Shown: piece by piece, positions 1-4,548 of the stretch
How the letters are laid out: every line of letters begins with the position of its first letter
How positions within the stretch are numbered: the stretch's first letter is position 1
Made by a program: the position numbers and the translations under genes
Notes under the pieces: model-generated
The model's input: the letters and a program-made list of their open reading frames with translations, nothing else
Database searches by the model: none
What the model was told of the DNA's origin: nothing
DNA from: JAFDZO01 sp038225955
GTDB lineage: Bacteria > Bacteroidota > Ignavibacteria > Tepidaquicellales > Tepidaquicellaceae
Direction: 5' to 3'
DNA: 6,612 nt
NCBI GenBank assembly: GCA_038225955.1
Contig: JBBRQV010000170.1
Coordinates: forward strand, 1-6,612

Positions 1-1483
1 CGGTCAGGCTATGTGGCCGGCTAATGGTGTGCGCGTTGGAAATTTTATTCAGAATACTTACCCTGCTATTCGCAGATTTCGAATCTGTACAGATGGCACA
101 GGCGGATGCATAATCACATGGGCAGAGGTTGACGTTCAGGCTCAACTTTATGCGCAAAGAATCAGAACCGATGGTGTAATAATGTGGACTCCTGATGGAG
201 TTCTTGTTTCCCGCGCTGGGGGTTACTCTGAAATTTTTACTTTGAAAATAATTCCTGCTGAATCGGGCTCTGCAATTTTTGCCTGGTTAAGCGACTATAC
301 ATACGGTAATGTTTTCACTCAAAAACTTGATGCTTTTGGAAATCGTTTATGGGATGTAAATGATTTGCAAATCACCTTTATAAATACAGAAAATCTTGAT
401 ATATGTACTGATGGCGCAAATGGCGAATATATAACTCTCTCAATGTTTCCTGTTAGTCTTTATGAAGCAGATATATATGCTCAGCATGTTAATGCAGCCG
501 GAAATACTTTATGGCCAGTTGCAACAATTATTGCTTCAGCGCCTAGTGGTCAGTACGACCCTGTAATGTGCGAAGACCAGACCGGCGGTTTCATTGTGGC
601 TTGGGATGACAGACGTAATTCCGAGATTGATGTTTATGCCTCCCATATTAATTCATCACATGCCGATTTTTGGACTCCTAACGGCGAAGCTATATGTACT
701 GCCCTTGAGCCTCAGCATACTATAATGTGTATTTCTGATAATCATAGTGGAGCCTATATTGCCTGGTTTGATAACAGACTGCAGCCGGTTCCCGGATATA
801 GTTTATATTATCAAAATATCACTTTCGGTGGAACTAAAAGATTTACTGCCGATGGTATTAAAATTGCTAATAAAGTTGATTTTACAACGGAAATTTATCC
901 GCCTCAAATTGTTACAGTTGATGCGCTTGGCGGATTGATTGCCAGTTGGGTTGGTTATTATGATGATGCTCTAACACAATATGGAATTCTTGCACAAAGA
1001 ATGGATTACAATGGTAACAAGCTGTGGGATAATAATGGAGTTTTTGTTTCTAAAGGTACATCTATGAGAGGTCCTTCTATGATTTTTGATGGCGGCTCTT
1101 CAGGATGTATTATTGCATGGGCTGACAGTAGAAATTTTGGCACATCCGGTTTTGATGTTTATGCTCAGCATATAAAATCAACTTCTTCCCTTGGTGACTC
1201 AAGAAACAGCGGACCAAAAACCAAAAGCTCTATAGAACAAAATTTTCCAAATCCGTTTAACCCTACAACTAATATTTCCTACAGTATAACAGAACCGGGT
1301 TTTGTAAGTTTGAAAATTTATGATATGACAGGAAGGGAAGTTGCAGAGCTTGTGAATGAAATAAAGCAGCCGGGATATTACACCGCAAAATTTGATGCAT
1401 CAAGACTTTCAAGTGGAGTTTATTTTTATAAAATTCTTACAAAGGATTTCAGCGAAACGAAGAGAATGATGCTGGTAAAGTAA
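1..1483 (+). CDS. Secreted repeat protein with T9SS type A sorting domain (5'-truncated)
   Basis: The reading frame is open from the window edge (frame of base 2). The Met codon at 11 lies inside a repeat unit (GQAMWPANGVRV) and is not the real start, so the gene is truncated at its 5' end. Counting that Met as residue 1, residues 25-390 form seven modules of about 53-61 residues. Each has a core like 'DG-GG-IIAW-D', then 'DVYAQHI', then usually 'G-xLW-xNGVxVS'. The core Trp lies at 37, 92, 198, 252, 313 and 370, and module 3 lacks it. This suggests a beta-propeller or similar all-beta repeat domain. Residues 407-490 are a T9SS type A sorting domain: QNFPNPFNP at 410-418, GREV at 441-444, SSGVYFYK at 467-474 and MMLVK at the end. 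By family knowledge such proteins cross the outer membrane through T9SS and are released or surface-anchored. Substrate and function are unknown. No terminator follows directly. Confidence 0.93.
   Translation, partial: GQAMWPANGVRVGNFIQNTYPAIRRFRICTDGTGGCIITWAEVDVQAQLYAQRIRTDGVIMWTPDGVLVSRAGGYSEIFTLKIIPAESGSAIFAWLSDYTYGNVFTQKLDAFGNRLWDVNDLQITFINTENLDICTDGANGEYITLSMFPVSLYEADIYAQHVNAAGNTLWPVATIIASAPSGQYDPVMCEDQTGGFIVAWDDRRNSEIDVYASHINSSHADFWTPNGEAICTALEPQHTIMCISDNHSGAYIAWFDNRLQPVPGYSLYYQNITFGGTKRFTADGIKIANKVDFTTEIYPPQIVTVDALGGLIASWVGYYDDALTQYGILAQRMDYNGNKLWDNNGVFVSKGTSMRGPSMIFDGGSSGCIIAWADSRNFGTSGFDVYAQHIKSTSSLGDSRNSGPKTKSSIEQNFPNPFNPTTNISYSITEPGFVSLKIYDMTGREVAELVNEIKQPGYYTAKFDASRLSSGVYFYKILTKDFSETKRMMLVK
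83..1180 (+). repeat. Seven tandem protein modules, about 55 residues each
   Basis: Degenerate protein-level repeats within the first gene; they are not obvious DNA repeats. Approximate spans, in residues from the Met at 11, are 25-67, 80-122, 131-175, 187-230, 240-287, 301-347 and 358-390. Recurrent elements are ICTDG-GG, a hydrophobic strand ending in Trp, an Asp/Arg turn such as WDDRR, WFDNR or WADSR, a YAQ/YAS/YYQ strand, and a G-LW-NGV strand. The last module stops after its YAQHIKS strand and lacks the LW-NGV strand. The visible N-terminal edge of the window begins with such a strand. Confidence 0.75.
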
Positions 1484-1627
1484 TTATTAATTAAAGTCCG
1501 ACTTATTTTGTGGTAAAAACAACTATTGAAATTAGATAAATTATCTGAATTCAAACAATATTTGCAACTTATTGCTATAAAGCTTGGTTGCATTTTACAG
1601 ATTTAGGGGGAAAACTAAATAAAATAC

Positions 1628-1744
1628 ATGTTCGCATACGATAAACTGTTCTGGTACGCAATTATTCTTTTTGTAATTATTTTTGTCTGCTATTCTACAT
1701 TCAAAACATACAAAAGAAAAAAGAATAATAGAATAAATCAGTAA
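1628..1744 (+). CDS. Small single-pass membrane protein, 38 aa
   Basis: This ATG-to-TAA frame encodes 38 residues. It has a short N-terminus (MFAYDKLF), one hydrophobic segment at about residues 8-24 (rich in I, L, F and V) and a basic tail (KTYKRKKNNR). The positive-inside rule predicts an outside N-terminus and a cytoplasmic tail. A purine-rich AGGGGG lies at 1605-1610, but it is 17 nt from the ATG, which is farther than a usual Shine-Dalgarno spacing. A strong intrinsic terminator begins 26 nt after the stop, consistent with a short monocistronic transcript. It shares a DK-F motif at residues 5-8 and its overall plan with the 44-aa ORF at 2014-2148. I do not recognise the family. Chance occurrence of such an ORF is possible in AT-rich DNA, but the clean topology, following terminator and similar neighbour argue for a real gene. 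Confidence 0.55.
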   Translation: MFAYDKLFWYAIILFVIIFVCYSTFKTYKRKKNNRINQ

Positions 1745-1770
1745 TAAGAAATTTCAGAAGTTTGATTTAT

Positions 1771-1803
1771 AAAAATGCCTCGCAAAGAAAGCGGGGCATT
1801 TTT
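1771..1803 (+). terminator. Intrinsic terminator after the 38-aa ORF
   Basis: AAAAATGCC (1771-1779) pairs exactly with GGCATTTTT (1795-1803). The stem continues through a T-G wobble (1780/1794) and CGC/GCG (1781-1783/1791-1793), giving a 13-bp stem with the 7-nt loop AAAGAAA. The T-run ends the right arm (TTTTTGTTT on the plus strand). The left arm is A-rich, so the element could also work on the minus strand, but no minus-strand gene approaches it. Confidence 0.85.
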
Positions 1804-1827
1804 GTTTGTAGTATCACGGGGAATGAG

Positions 1828-1859
1828 GCGCCACCCTTTGTTCCGGCGCGTATTTTTTT
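1828..1859 (+). terminator. Possible second terminator hairpin, GC-rich
   Basis: GCGCC (1828-1832) pairs with GGCGC (1845-1849) across a 12-nt loop. It is followed by GTA and seven T residues (1853-1859). The stem is short but all G-C, and the T-run begins 4 nt after it, so this could be a weak or back-up terminator behind the one at 1771-1803. It stands out as a GC-rich island in very AT-rich DNA. The stem could also belong to another RNA structure. Confidence 0.4.
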
Positions 1860-1951
1860 ACAATTTCTTGATTCCAATTTAACATTGATTTCGTATTTTT
1901 GAATATTGAAAAGTGTTATTTTTGAAATAAAATCACACAAAATAGCAAAAG

Positions 1952-2000
1952 ATGCATTGTAAATTTGGGCTCGATTGCGTAACTTAAAATGTATTGTAAA
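1952..2000. repeat. 12-bp direct repeat pair ATGYATTGTAAA
   Basis: ATGCATTGTAAA (1952-1963) and ATGTATTGTAAA (1989-2000) match at 11 of 12 bases. They lie 37 bp apart start to start, just upstream of the small ORF at 2014. They may be protein-binding sites or a chance match in AT-rich DNA. Confidence 0.35.
1960..1967 (+). promoter_or_regulatory. Candidate Bacteroidota-type -7 element (TAnnTTTG)
   Basis: TAAATTTG fits the TAnnTTTG -7 consensus of Bacteroidota housekeeping promoters and would put a transcript start near 1974, about 40 nt before the small ORF at 2014. A second match, TATTTTTG, lies at 1894-1901. Neither has a well-placed upstream TTTG (-33) box; the best is TTG at 1868-1870 for the 1894 site. 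In AT-rich DNA this motif is expected about once every 1-2 kb per strand, so support is weak. Confidence 0.25.
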
Positions 2001-2013
2001 CTAAATTATTGAT

Positions 2014-2148
2014 ATGATTCCTAATGACAAGAACTTTATTTTATTTGAGCTGCTTTTTTTGGTTGTAGGCGTATTTTTATTTGAAGTAATCCGGAATTAC
2101 TTCAAAAAGAGAAAGCTAAAAAAAGAAACGCTCTACAGTTCTAATTAA
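2014..2148 (+). CDS. Small single-pass membrane protein, 44 aa
   Basis: This ATG-to-TAA frame encodes 44 residues. The N-terminus is MIPNDKNF, a hydrophobic segment spans about residues 8-25 (L, F and V rich, with a central Gly), and the tail is strongly basic (RNYFKKRKLKKE). The predicted topology is N-out with the basic end in the cytoplasm, the same plan as the 38-aa ORF at 1628-1744. Aligned without gaps, the two share 9 of 38 positions, including D5, K6 and F8, and both tails carry a Tyr before a lysine/arginine cluster. There is no Shine-Dalgarno sequence, as for most genes here. A hairpin begins 1-2 nt after the stop. I do not recognise the family and assign no function. The neighbouring look-alike is the best reason to believe it. 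Confidence 0.55.
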   Translation: MIPNDKNFILFELLFLVVGVFLFEVIRNYFKKRKLKKETLYSSN

Positions 2149-2149
2149 A

Positions 2150-2191
2150 CTCTAAACAAAAATCTTCCAAGCCCCCGGAAGATTCTTAGAG
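2150..2191. terminator. Hairpin after the 44-aa ORF, possible terminator
   Basis: AATCTTCC (2161-2168) pairs exactly with GGAAGATT (2177-2184) around the loop AAGCCCCC. The outer CTCTAA (2150-2155) can also pair with TTAGAG (2186-2191) across an internal loop. No T-run follows on the plus strand. On the minus strand the stem is followed by TTTTTGTTT, so the sequence favours minus-strand termination even though no minus-strand gene reads into it. It could be a bidirectional terminator, an RNA-stabilising 3' structure or a leader element of the next gene. Confidence 0.45.
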
Positions 2192-2247
2192 TAAACAAAA
2201 ATCTCCCTAAAACTTGTTTCACAATTAATTTCACTCTACATTTTTTT

Positions 2248-2278
2248 AAGACAATAAAAGTAAATTTACGTTTATTAT
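2248..2278 (+). promoter_or_regulatory. Weak candidate promoter for the peroxiredoxin unit
   Basis: AAGACA (2248-2253, 4 of 6 to TTGACA) and TATTAT (2273-2278, 5 of 6 to TATAAT) are separated by 19 nt, longer than the usual 17. The start would fall near 2285, leaving a leader of about 25 nt. No TAnnTTTG match was seen here. An alternative -10-like TATATA at 2298-2303 would give a nearly leaderless message. Confidence 0.25.
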
Positions 2279-2309
2279 ATTGACTTAGCCCCACAACTAT
2301 ATAAAAATT

Positions 2310-2774
2310 ATGTTAGCTAATGGAACAACTGCGCCGGATTTTGAATTGTATTCAACTCCCGACCAAAAACTAAAACTAAGCGATCTTCACGGCAAACGCG
2401 TTATACTGGCATTTTATCCTGCGGATTGGAGTCCTGTTTGCAGCGACCAGATGGCGCTGTATAATGAAACACTAAAATTTTTTCATAAACATAATGCAGA
2501 GGTTTTTGGAATCTCCGTCGATAGCAAGTGGTGTCATCTTGCATTTGCTCAAAGCAGGAATCTTCACTTTCCGCTGCTCTCTGATTTTGAACCTAAAGGC
2601 GATACTGCCAAAGTTTACGAATCTTACAATGAGAAAGAAGGGGAGTGTGAACGCACTCTATACATTATAGATGAGAACGGCAAAGTAGCGTGGAGCTATG
2701 TTTCTCCTATGGGAATGAACCCCGGCGCAGATATTATTCTTGATGCTCTTGAAGAAATGGATTCTAAAAAATAA
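2310..2774 (+). CDS. Peroxiredoxin, AhpC/TSA (redoxin) family
   Basis: This 154-residue thioredoxin-fold peroxidase is predicted to reduce H2O2 and organic hydroperoxides in the cytoplasm; there is no signal peptide. The fold starts with APDFEL (8-13) and LSDLHGKRVILAFYP (23-37). The active-site P-x3-(T/S)-x2-C motif reads P37-A-D-W-S41-P-V-C44, making C44 the peroxidatic cysteine and Ser41 a replacement for the commoner Thr. The conserved arginine is R115 in ERTLYIID. Other cysteines are C75 (DSKWCHLAF) and C113, either of which could be the resolving residue; otherwise the enzyme may be 1-Cys. The sequences around DSKWCHLAF, HFPLLSDFEPKG and WSYVSPMGMNPGAD are typical of a bacterial AhpE/BCP-like subgroup. 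The length is normal. The start is the first ATG, followed directly by the family N-terminus, with an AT-rich leader and no Shine-Dalgarno. The DsbA-like gene follows after 12 nt, so the two are probably co-transcribed. Confidence 0.93.
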   Translation: MLANGTTAPDFELYSTPDQKLKLSDLHGKRVILAFYPADWSPVCSDQMALYNETLKFFHKHNAEVFGISVDSKWCHLAFAQSRNLHFPLLSDFEPKGDTAKVYESYNEKEGECERTLYIIDENGKVAWSYVSPMGMNPGADIILDALEEMDSKK

Positions 2775-2786
2775 AATTAAAATTTT

Positions 2787-3305
2787 ATGTCTCTTAAACC
2801 ACCTGTATCGGCAAATGACCATGTTCAGGGAAATAAATCCGCAAAGATAGAGCTAGTAGAGTACGGTGATTATCAATGCCCGCATTGCGGTAAAGCTTAC
2901 CCGATTGTCAAAGAAATTCAAAAAGCGTTGGGCACAAATTTAAAATTCATTTATAGAAATTTTGCTTTGCAGGAAATTCATCCAAATGCAGTTGATGCTG
3001 CTATTGCCTCTGAAGCTGCCGGTTTACAGAAAAAATTCTGGCAGATGCACGATGCCTTATTTGAAAATCAAAGAGATTTATCACCTGAAAATATTATGTT
3101 AATTGCGCAAGATCTTGCTCTGGATACTGATAAATTTTCAGAAGACATGGGAAATCAGGAAATAATTGATAAAGTTGAAGCGGATTTTGAGAGCGGAGTA
3201 AGAAGCGGTGTAAACGGCACTCCCGGATTTTTTGTTAACGGAGTTAAATATAACGATAGCTACGATTTTGAGACGTTCAGCGCATATTTAAAATCTTTAT
3301 TGTAA
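2787..3305 (+). CDS. DsbA-family thioredoxin-like oxidoreductase, cytosolic type
   Basis: This 172-residue DsbA-type protein belongs to the thioredoxin superfamily. The N-terminal beta-alpha unit leads to VEYGDYQCPHCG, placing the redox motif at C31-P-H-C34, the same CPHC as classical DsbA. A helical insertion fills about residues 60-130 (HPNAVDAAIASEAAG, KFWQMHDALFENQ). The strand before the final helix holds the cis-proline motif T145-P146 in NGTPGFFVNG. No signal peptide or lipobox is present and residue 1 begins directly at SLKPPVSANDHVQG, so the protein should be cytoplasmic rather than periplasmic. It may reduce or isomerise thiols instead of performing export-linked disulfide formation. 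It lies 12 nt behind the peroxiredoxin gene, which suggests one message. A plausible role is recycling that peroxiredoxin or repairing oxidised proteins, but this is inference from proximity. There is no Shine-Dalgarno; the leader is AAATTAAAATTTT. Confidence 0.92.
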   Translation: MSLKPPVSANDHVQGNKSAKIELVEYGDYQCPHCGKAYPIVKEIQKALGTNLKFIYRNFALQEIHPNAVDAAIASEAAGLQKKFWQMHDALFENQRDLSPENIMLIAQDLALDTDKFSEDMGNQEIIDKVEADFESGVRSGVNGTPGFFVNGVKYNDSYDFETFSAYLKSLL

Positions 3306-3312
3306 AAATATC

Positions 3313-3381
3313 AATCACTGATTACACTGATTTGAAATGATTAAAAATTGAAATCATTTTTAATCAGAGCAATCAGTGATT
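3313..3381. terminator. Long imperfect hairpin between convergent genes, likely bidirectional terminator
   Basis: Three nested stems are present. AATCACTGATT (3313-3323) pairs with AATCAGTGATT (3371-3381, 11 bp). CTGATT (3327-3332) pairs with AATCAG (3362-3367). AAATGATT (3335-3342) pairs with AATCATTT (3352-3359). Small internal loops separate them and the apical loop is 9 nt. The hairpin starts 8 nt after the DsbA-like stop and ends 12 nt before the OsmC stop on the other strand. The left arm contains a tandem CACTGATTA-CACTGATT, resembling a dispersed intergenic repeat. T-runs flanking it are weak, so termination in both directions is inferred from position. Confidence 0.6.
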
Positions 3382-3393
3382 TAAAAATAAAAA

Positions 3394-3831
3394 TTATTTC
3401 AGCTTTGCATCCATAGTAATCTCAATTGCTCCAAGTGCTTTTGATACAGGACAATTTTTCTTAGCGCCTTCTGCCACTTCCTGAAATTTATCCGCATCTA
3501 TTCCCGGTACGCTTGCCGTAACATCCAATAATATTCCTTTTATTTCCCATCCGGCTTCTTCTTTTTCCATTGTAAGATTTGCAACAGTATGAATTTCATC
3601 AGGTGTAAAACCGTTTGCTCCTAATGCGAAGCTTAGCGCCATAGAAAAGCATCCTGCATGTGCTGCTGCAATAAGTTCTTCAGGATTAGTCATTGCTTCC
3701 TCGCCGTCTTTGCTTACGAATCTTGCTTTAAATGAATACGGAGTGTCTGCTAATGTACCGCTCGGAGTTGTAAGCTCTCCGCTTCCTTCGGCTCCTGAGC
3801 CGTGCCATACTGCTGTTGATTTTCTAATCAT
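3394..3831 (-). CDS. osmC: OsmC-family peroxidase
   Basis: This 145-residue OsmC/Ohr-superfamily protein uses two cysteines to reduce organic hydroperoxides. The catalytic cysteine is C61 in AAAHAGCFSMAL and the resolving cysteine is C127 in KKNCPVSKAL. Their 66-residue spacing matches that known for E. coli OsmC. R37 (FKARFV) and E51 (NPEELIAAAHA) are the expected activating residues. The N-terminus (TAVWHGSGAEGSGELTTPSG) and VPGIDADKFQEVAEGAKKNCPVSKAL are characteristic of the OsmC branch rather than the Ohr branch. The protein is cytoplasmic with no signal peptide, and the length is normal. It converges on the peroxiredoxin/DsbA-like unit and is separated from it by a hairpin, making a compact peroxide-defence cluster. 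It has its own upstream gap of 158 nt with a possible -7 element at 3880-3887. The start ATG is preceded by an A-rich leader without Shine-Dalgarno. Confidence 0.93.
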   Translation of the reverse strand: MIRKSTAVWHGSGAEGSGELTTPSGTLADTPYSFKARFVSKDGEEAMTNPEELIAAAHAGCFSMALSFALGANGFTPDEIHTVANLTMEKEEAGWEIKGILLDVTASVPGIDADKFQEVAEGAKKNCPVSKALGAIEITMDAKLK

Positions 3832-3879
3832 TGTTTTTGATTTAGGTTATATTTTAAAAAAGAAATTTATTTGTGTATG

Positions 3880-3887
3880 CAAATATA
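3880..3887 (-). promoter_or_regulatory. Candidate -7 element (TAnnTTTG) for the OsmC gene
   Basis: On the minus strand the sequence reads TATATTTG, a full match to the Bacteroidota TAnnTTTG -7 consensus. It would set a transcript start near 3873 and a leader of about 40 nt. No good TTTG (-33) box lies about 20 nt upstream. The position, between divergence from 3990 and the OsmC start, is what a promoter would need. Confidence 0.35.
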
Positions 3888-3989
3888 ACAAATCTGATTT
3901 AATATAAATTCGGAATAAAATTATCTTATGAAAAAATTCCTGAAAATAAAAAACTATTTGATTTTATTTTATTAGTCTAAATAAATTAG

Positions 3990-4517
3990 TTAGTCTCGAG
4001 TTAATAATTGCTGCTTTTTATTAAGTTTGTGAAGAAACTCTTTTATCTGTATTCGATTTTTTAACTCTATAATTATTCTTTTATCTTTATACTCTGCTAA
4101 AATTTTATTTATTCTGGGAGCCGTATGTACGCGGAATGTGAGAATCCACCAAAGAAATTTTTTATCCAGCTTCTCCTCACATCCTTCACCAATATCATGT
4201 CTTTCTGCTTTTTTGAAAAATCTTTTCACTGCTCTATAAAAGCAAAGGAGTATTGGCATATTCAAATATATAACAGTATCAGCGCGTTTAATTCTTATAG
4301 GAATACTATTCATATAGTTCCCATCTATTATCCACTCATCTTCTGAAATAATTTTTTCTTGGTCAGCATAAAATAAAGGTCTGCTTTTTTCTACCCATCC
4401 GGGAAGCCAAAACATTTTATCTAAATGATATAGAGGTAAGTTCAGAATAGACGCAATCTCTTTTGATAAAGTAGATTTCCCAGCTCCGCCGCAACCGATA
4501 ATTATAATCCTGTTCAT
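3990..4517 (-). CDS. P-loop NTPase, FlaR-like (topology-modulation / adenylate-kinase-like)
   Basis: This is a 175-residue P-loop kinase-like NTPase. The Walker A motif is GCGGAGKST at residues 8-16, directly after a hydrophobic strand (RIIIIG). It is followed by LPLYHLDKMFWLPGW (27-41), in which D33 is the family's conserved acidic residue. DEWIIDGNYMNSIPIR (60-75) is the second conserved strand-turn, and RADTVIYLNMP (78-88) the third. The segment RHDIGEGCEEKLDKKFLWWILTF and the final KRIIIELKNRIQIKEFL complete the fold. This pattern is that of proteins annotated 'DNA topology modulation protein FlaR' or 'adenylate kinase'; the true substrate of the group is poorly established, and a small-molecule kinase is as likely. 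The protein is cytoplasmic. It lies 29 nt downstream of the outer-membrane protein gene, but the gap is filled by a long palindrome, so co-transcription is uncertain. No convincing terminator was seen below 3990. Confidence 0.85.
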   Translation of the reverse strand: MNRIIIIGCGGAGKSTLSKEIASILNLPLYHLDKMFWLPGWVEKSRPLFYADQEKIISEDEWIIDGNYMNSIPIRIKRADTVIYLNMPILLCFYRAVKRFFKKAERHDIGEGCEEKLDKKFLWWILTFRVHTAPRINKILAEYKDKRIIIELKNRIQIKEFLHKLNKKQQLLTRD

Positions 4518-4520
4518 TAA

Positions 4521-4548
4521 AATTTTTAATTACTAGTAATTGAAAATT
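4521..4548. repeat. 28-bp near-perfect palindrome
   Basis: AATTTTTAATTACT pairs with AGTAATTGAAAATT over 4521-4548. The core AATTACTAGTAATT (4528-4541) is perfect, and the outer 7 bp on each side have a single T/G mismatch (4527/4542). It begins 3 nt upstream of the P-loop NTPase start and overlaps the stop codon of the outer-membrane protein gene. It could be a transcription-factor operator, an AT-rich attenuator hairpin or an mRNA structure hiding the NTPase start. A weak TTTT tract follows it on the minus strand. Confidence 0.6.

Larger units (their letters stand above)
1484..2309. other. 826-nt stretch without a large gene; contains two small ORFs and three hairpins
   Basis: No ORF above 60 codons was found here on either strand. 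Two small plus-strand ORFs (1628-1744 and 2014-2148) and three hairpins (1771-1803, 1828-1859, 2150-2191) are listed separately. Positions 1484-1627 are AT-rich, with one short palindrome at 1532-1548 and no terminator that could be assigned to the preceding gene. Positions 1860-2013 are AT-rich, with a near-identical 12-bp direct repeat. No tRNA- or rRNA-like sequence was recognised. Confidence 0.7.

Noticed and set aside
747..938. 63-codon ORF inside the first gene in another frame
   Set aside because: It is a shadow of the repeat-protein coding frame, which has clear domain structure throughout.
1532..1548. Short palindrome around AGATAA-A-TTATCT upstream of the 38-aa ORF
   Set aside because: Only 6 exact bp plus a wobble, all AT-rich, in DNA where such matches are common; too weak to list as an operator.
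1823..1882. 19-codon ORF (ATG at 1823) within the GC-rich island
   Set aside because: It is very short, has no leader or topology supporting it, and its arginine-rich start is simply the hairpin GCGCC...GGCGC read as codons.
3710..3907. Plus-strand 65-codon ORF antisense to the OsmC gene
   Set aside because: Most of it is antisense to a well-recognised catalytic gene. The free tail is low-complexity AT-rich sequence.
3972..3996. Repeated TTAGTCT (3972-3978 and 3990-3996) considered as part of a terminator or attachment site
   Set aside because: The match is only 7 bp in AT-rich DNA, with no stable hairpin and no integrase or tRNA nearby.
4125..4346. Plus-strand 73-codon ORF antisense to the P-loop NTPase
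   Set aside because: It lies fully inside a gene with conserved motifs on the opposite strand and has no features of its own.
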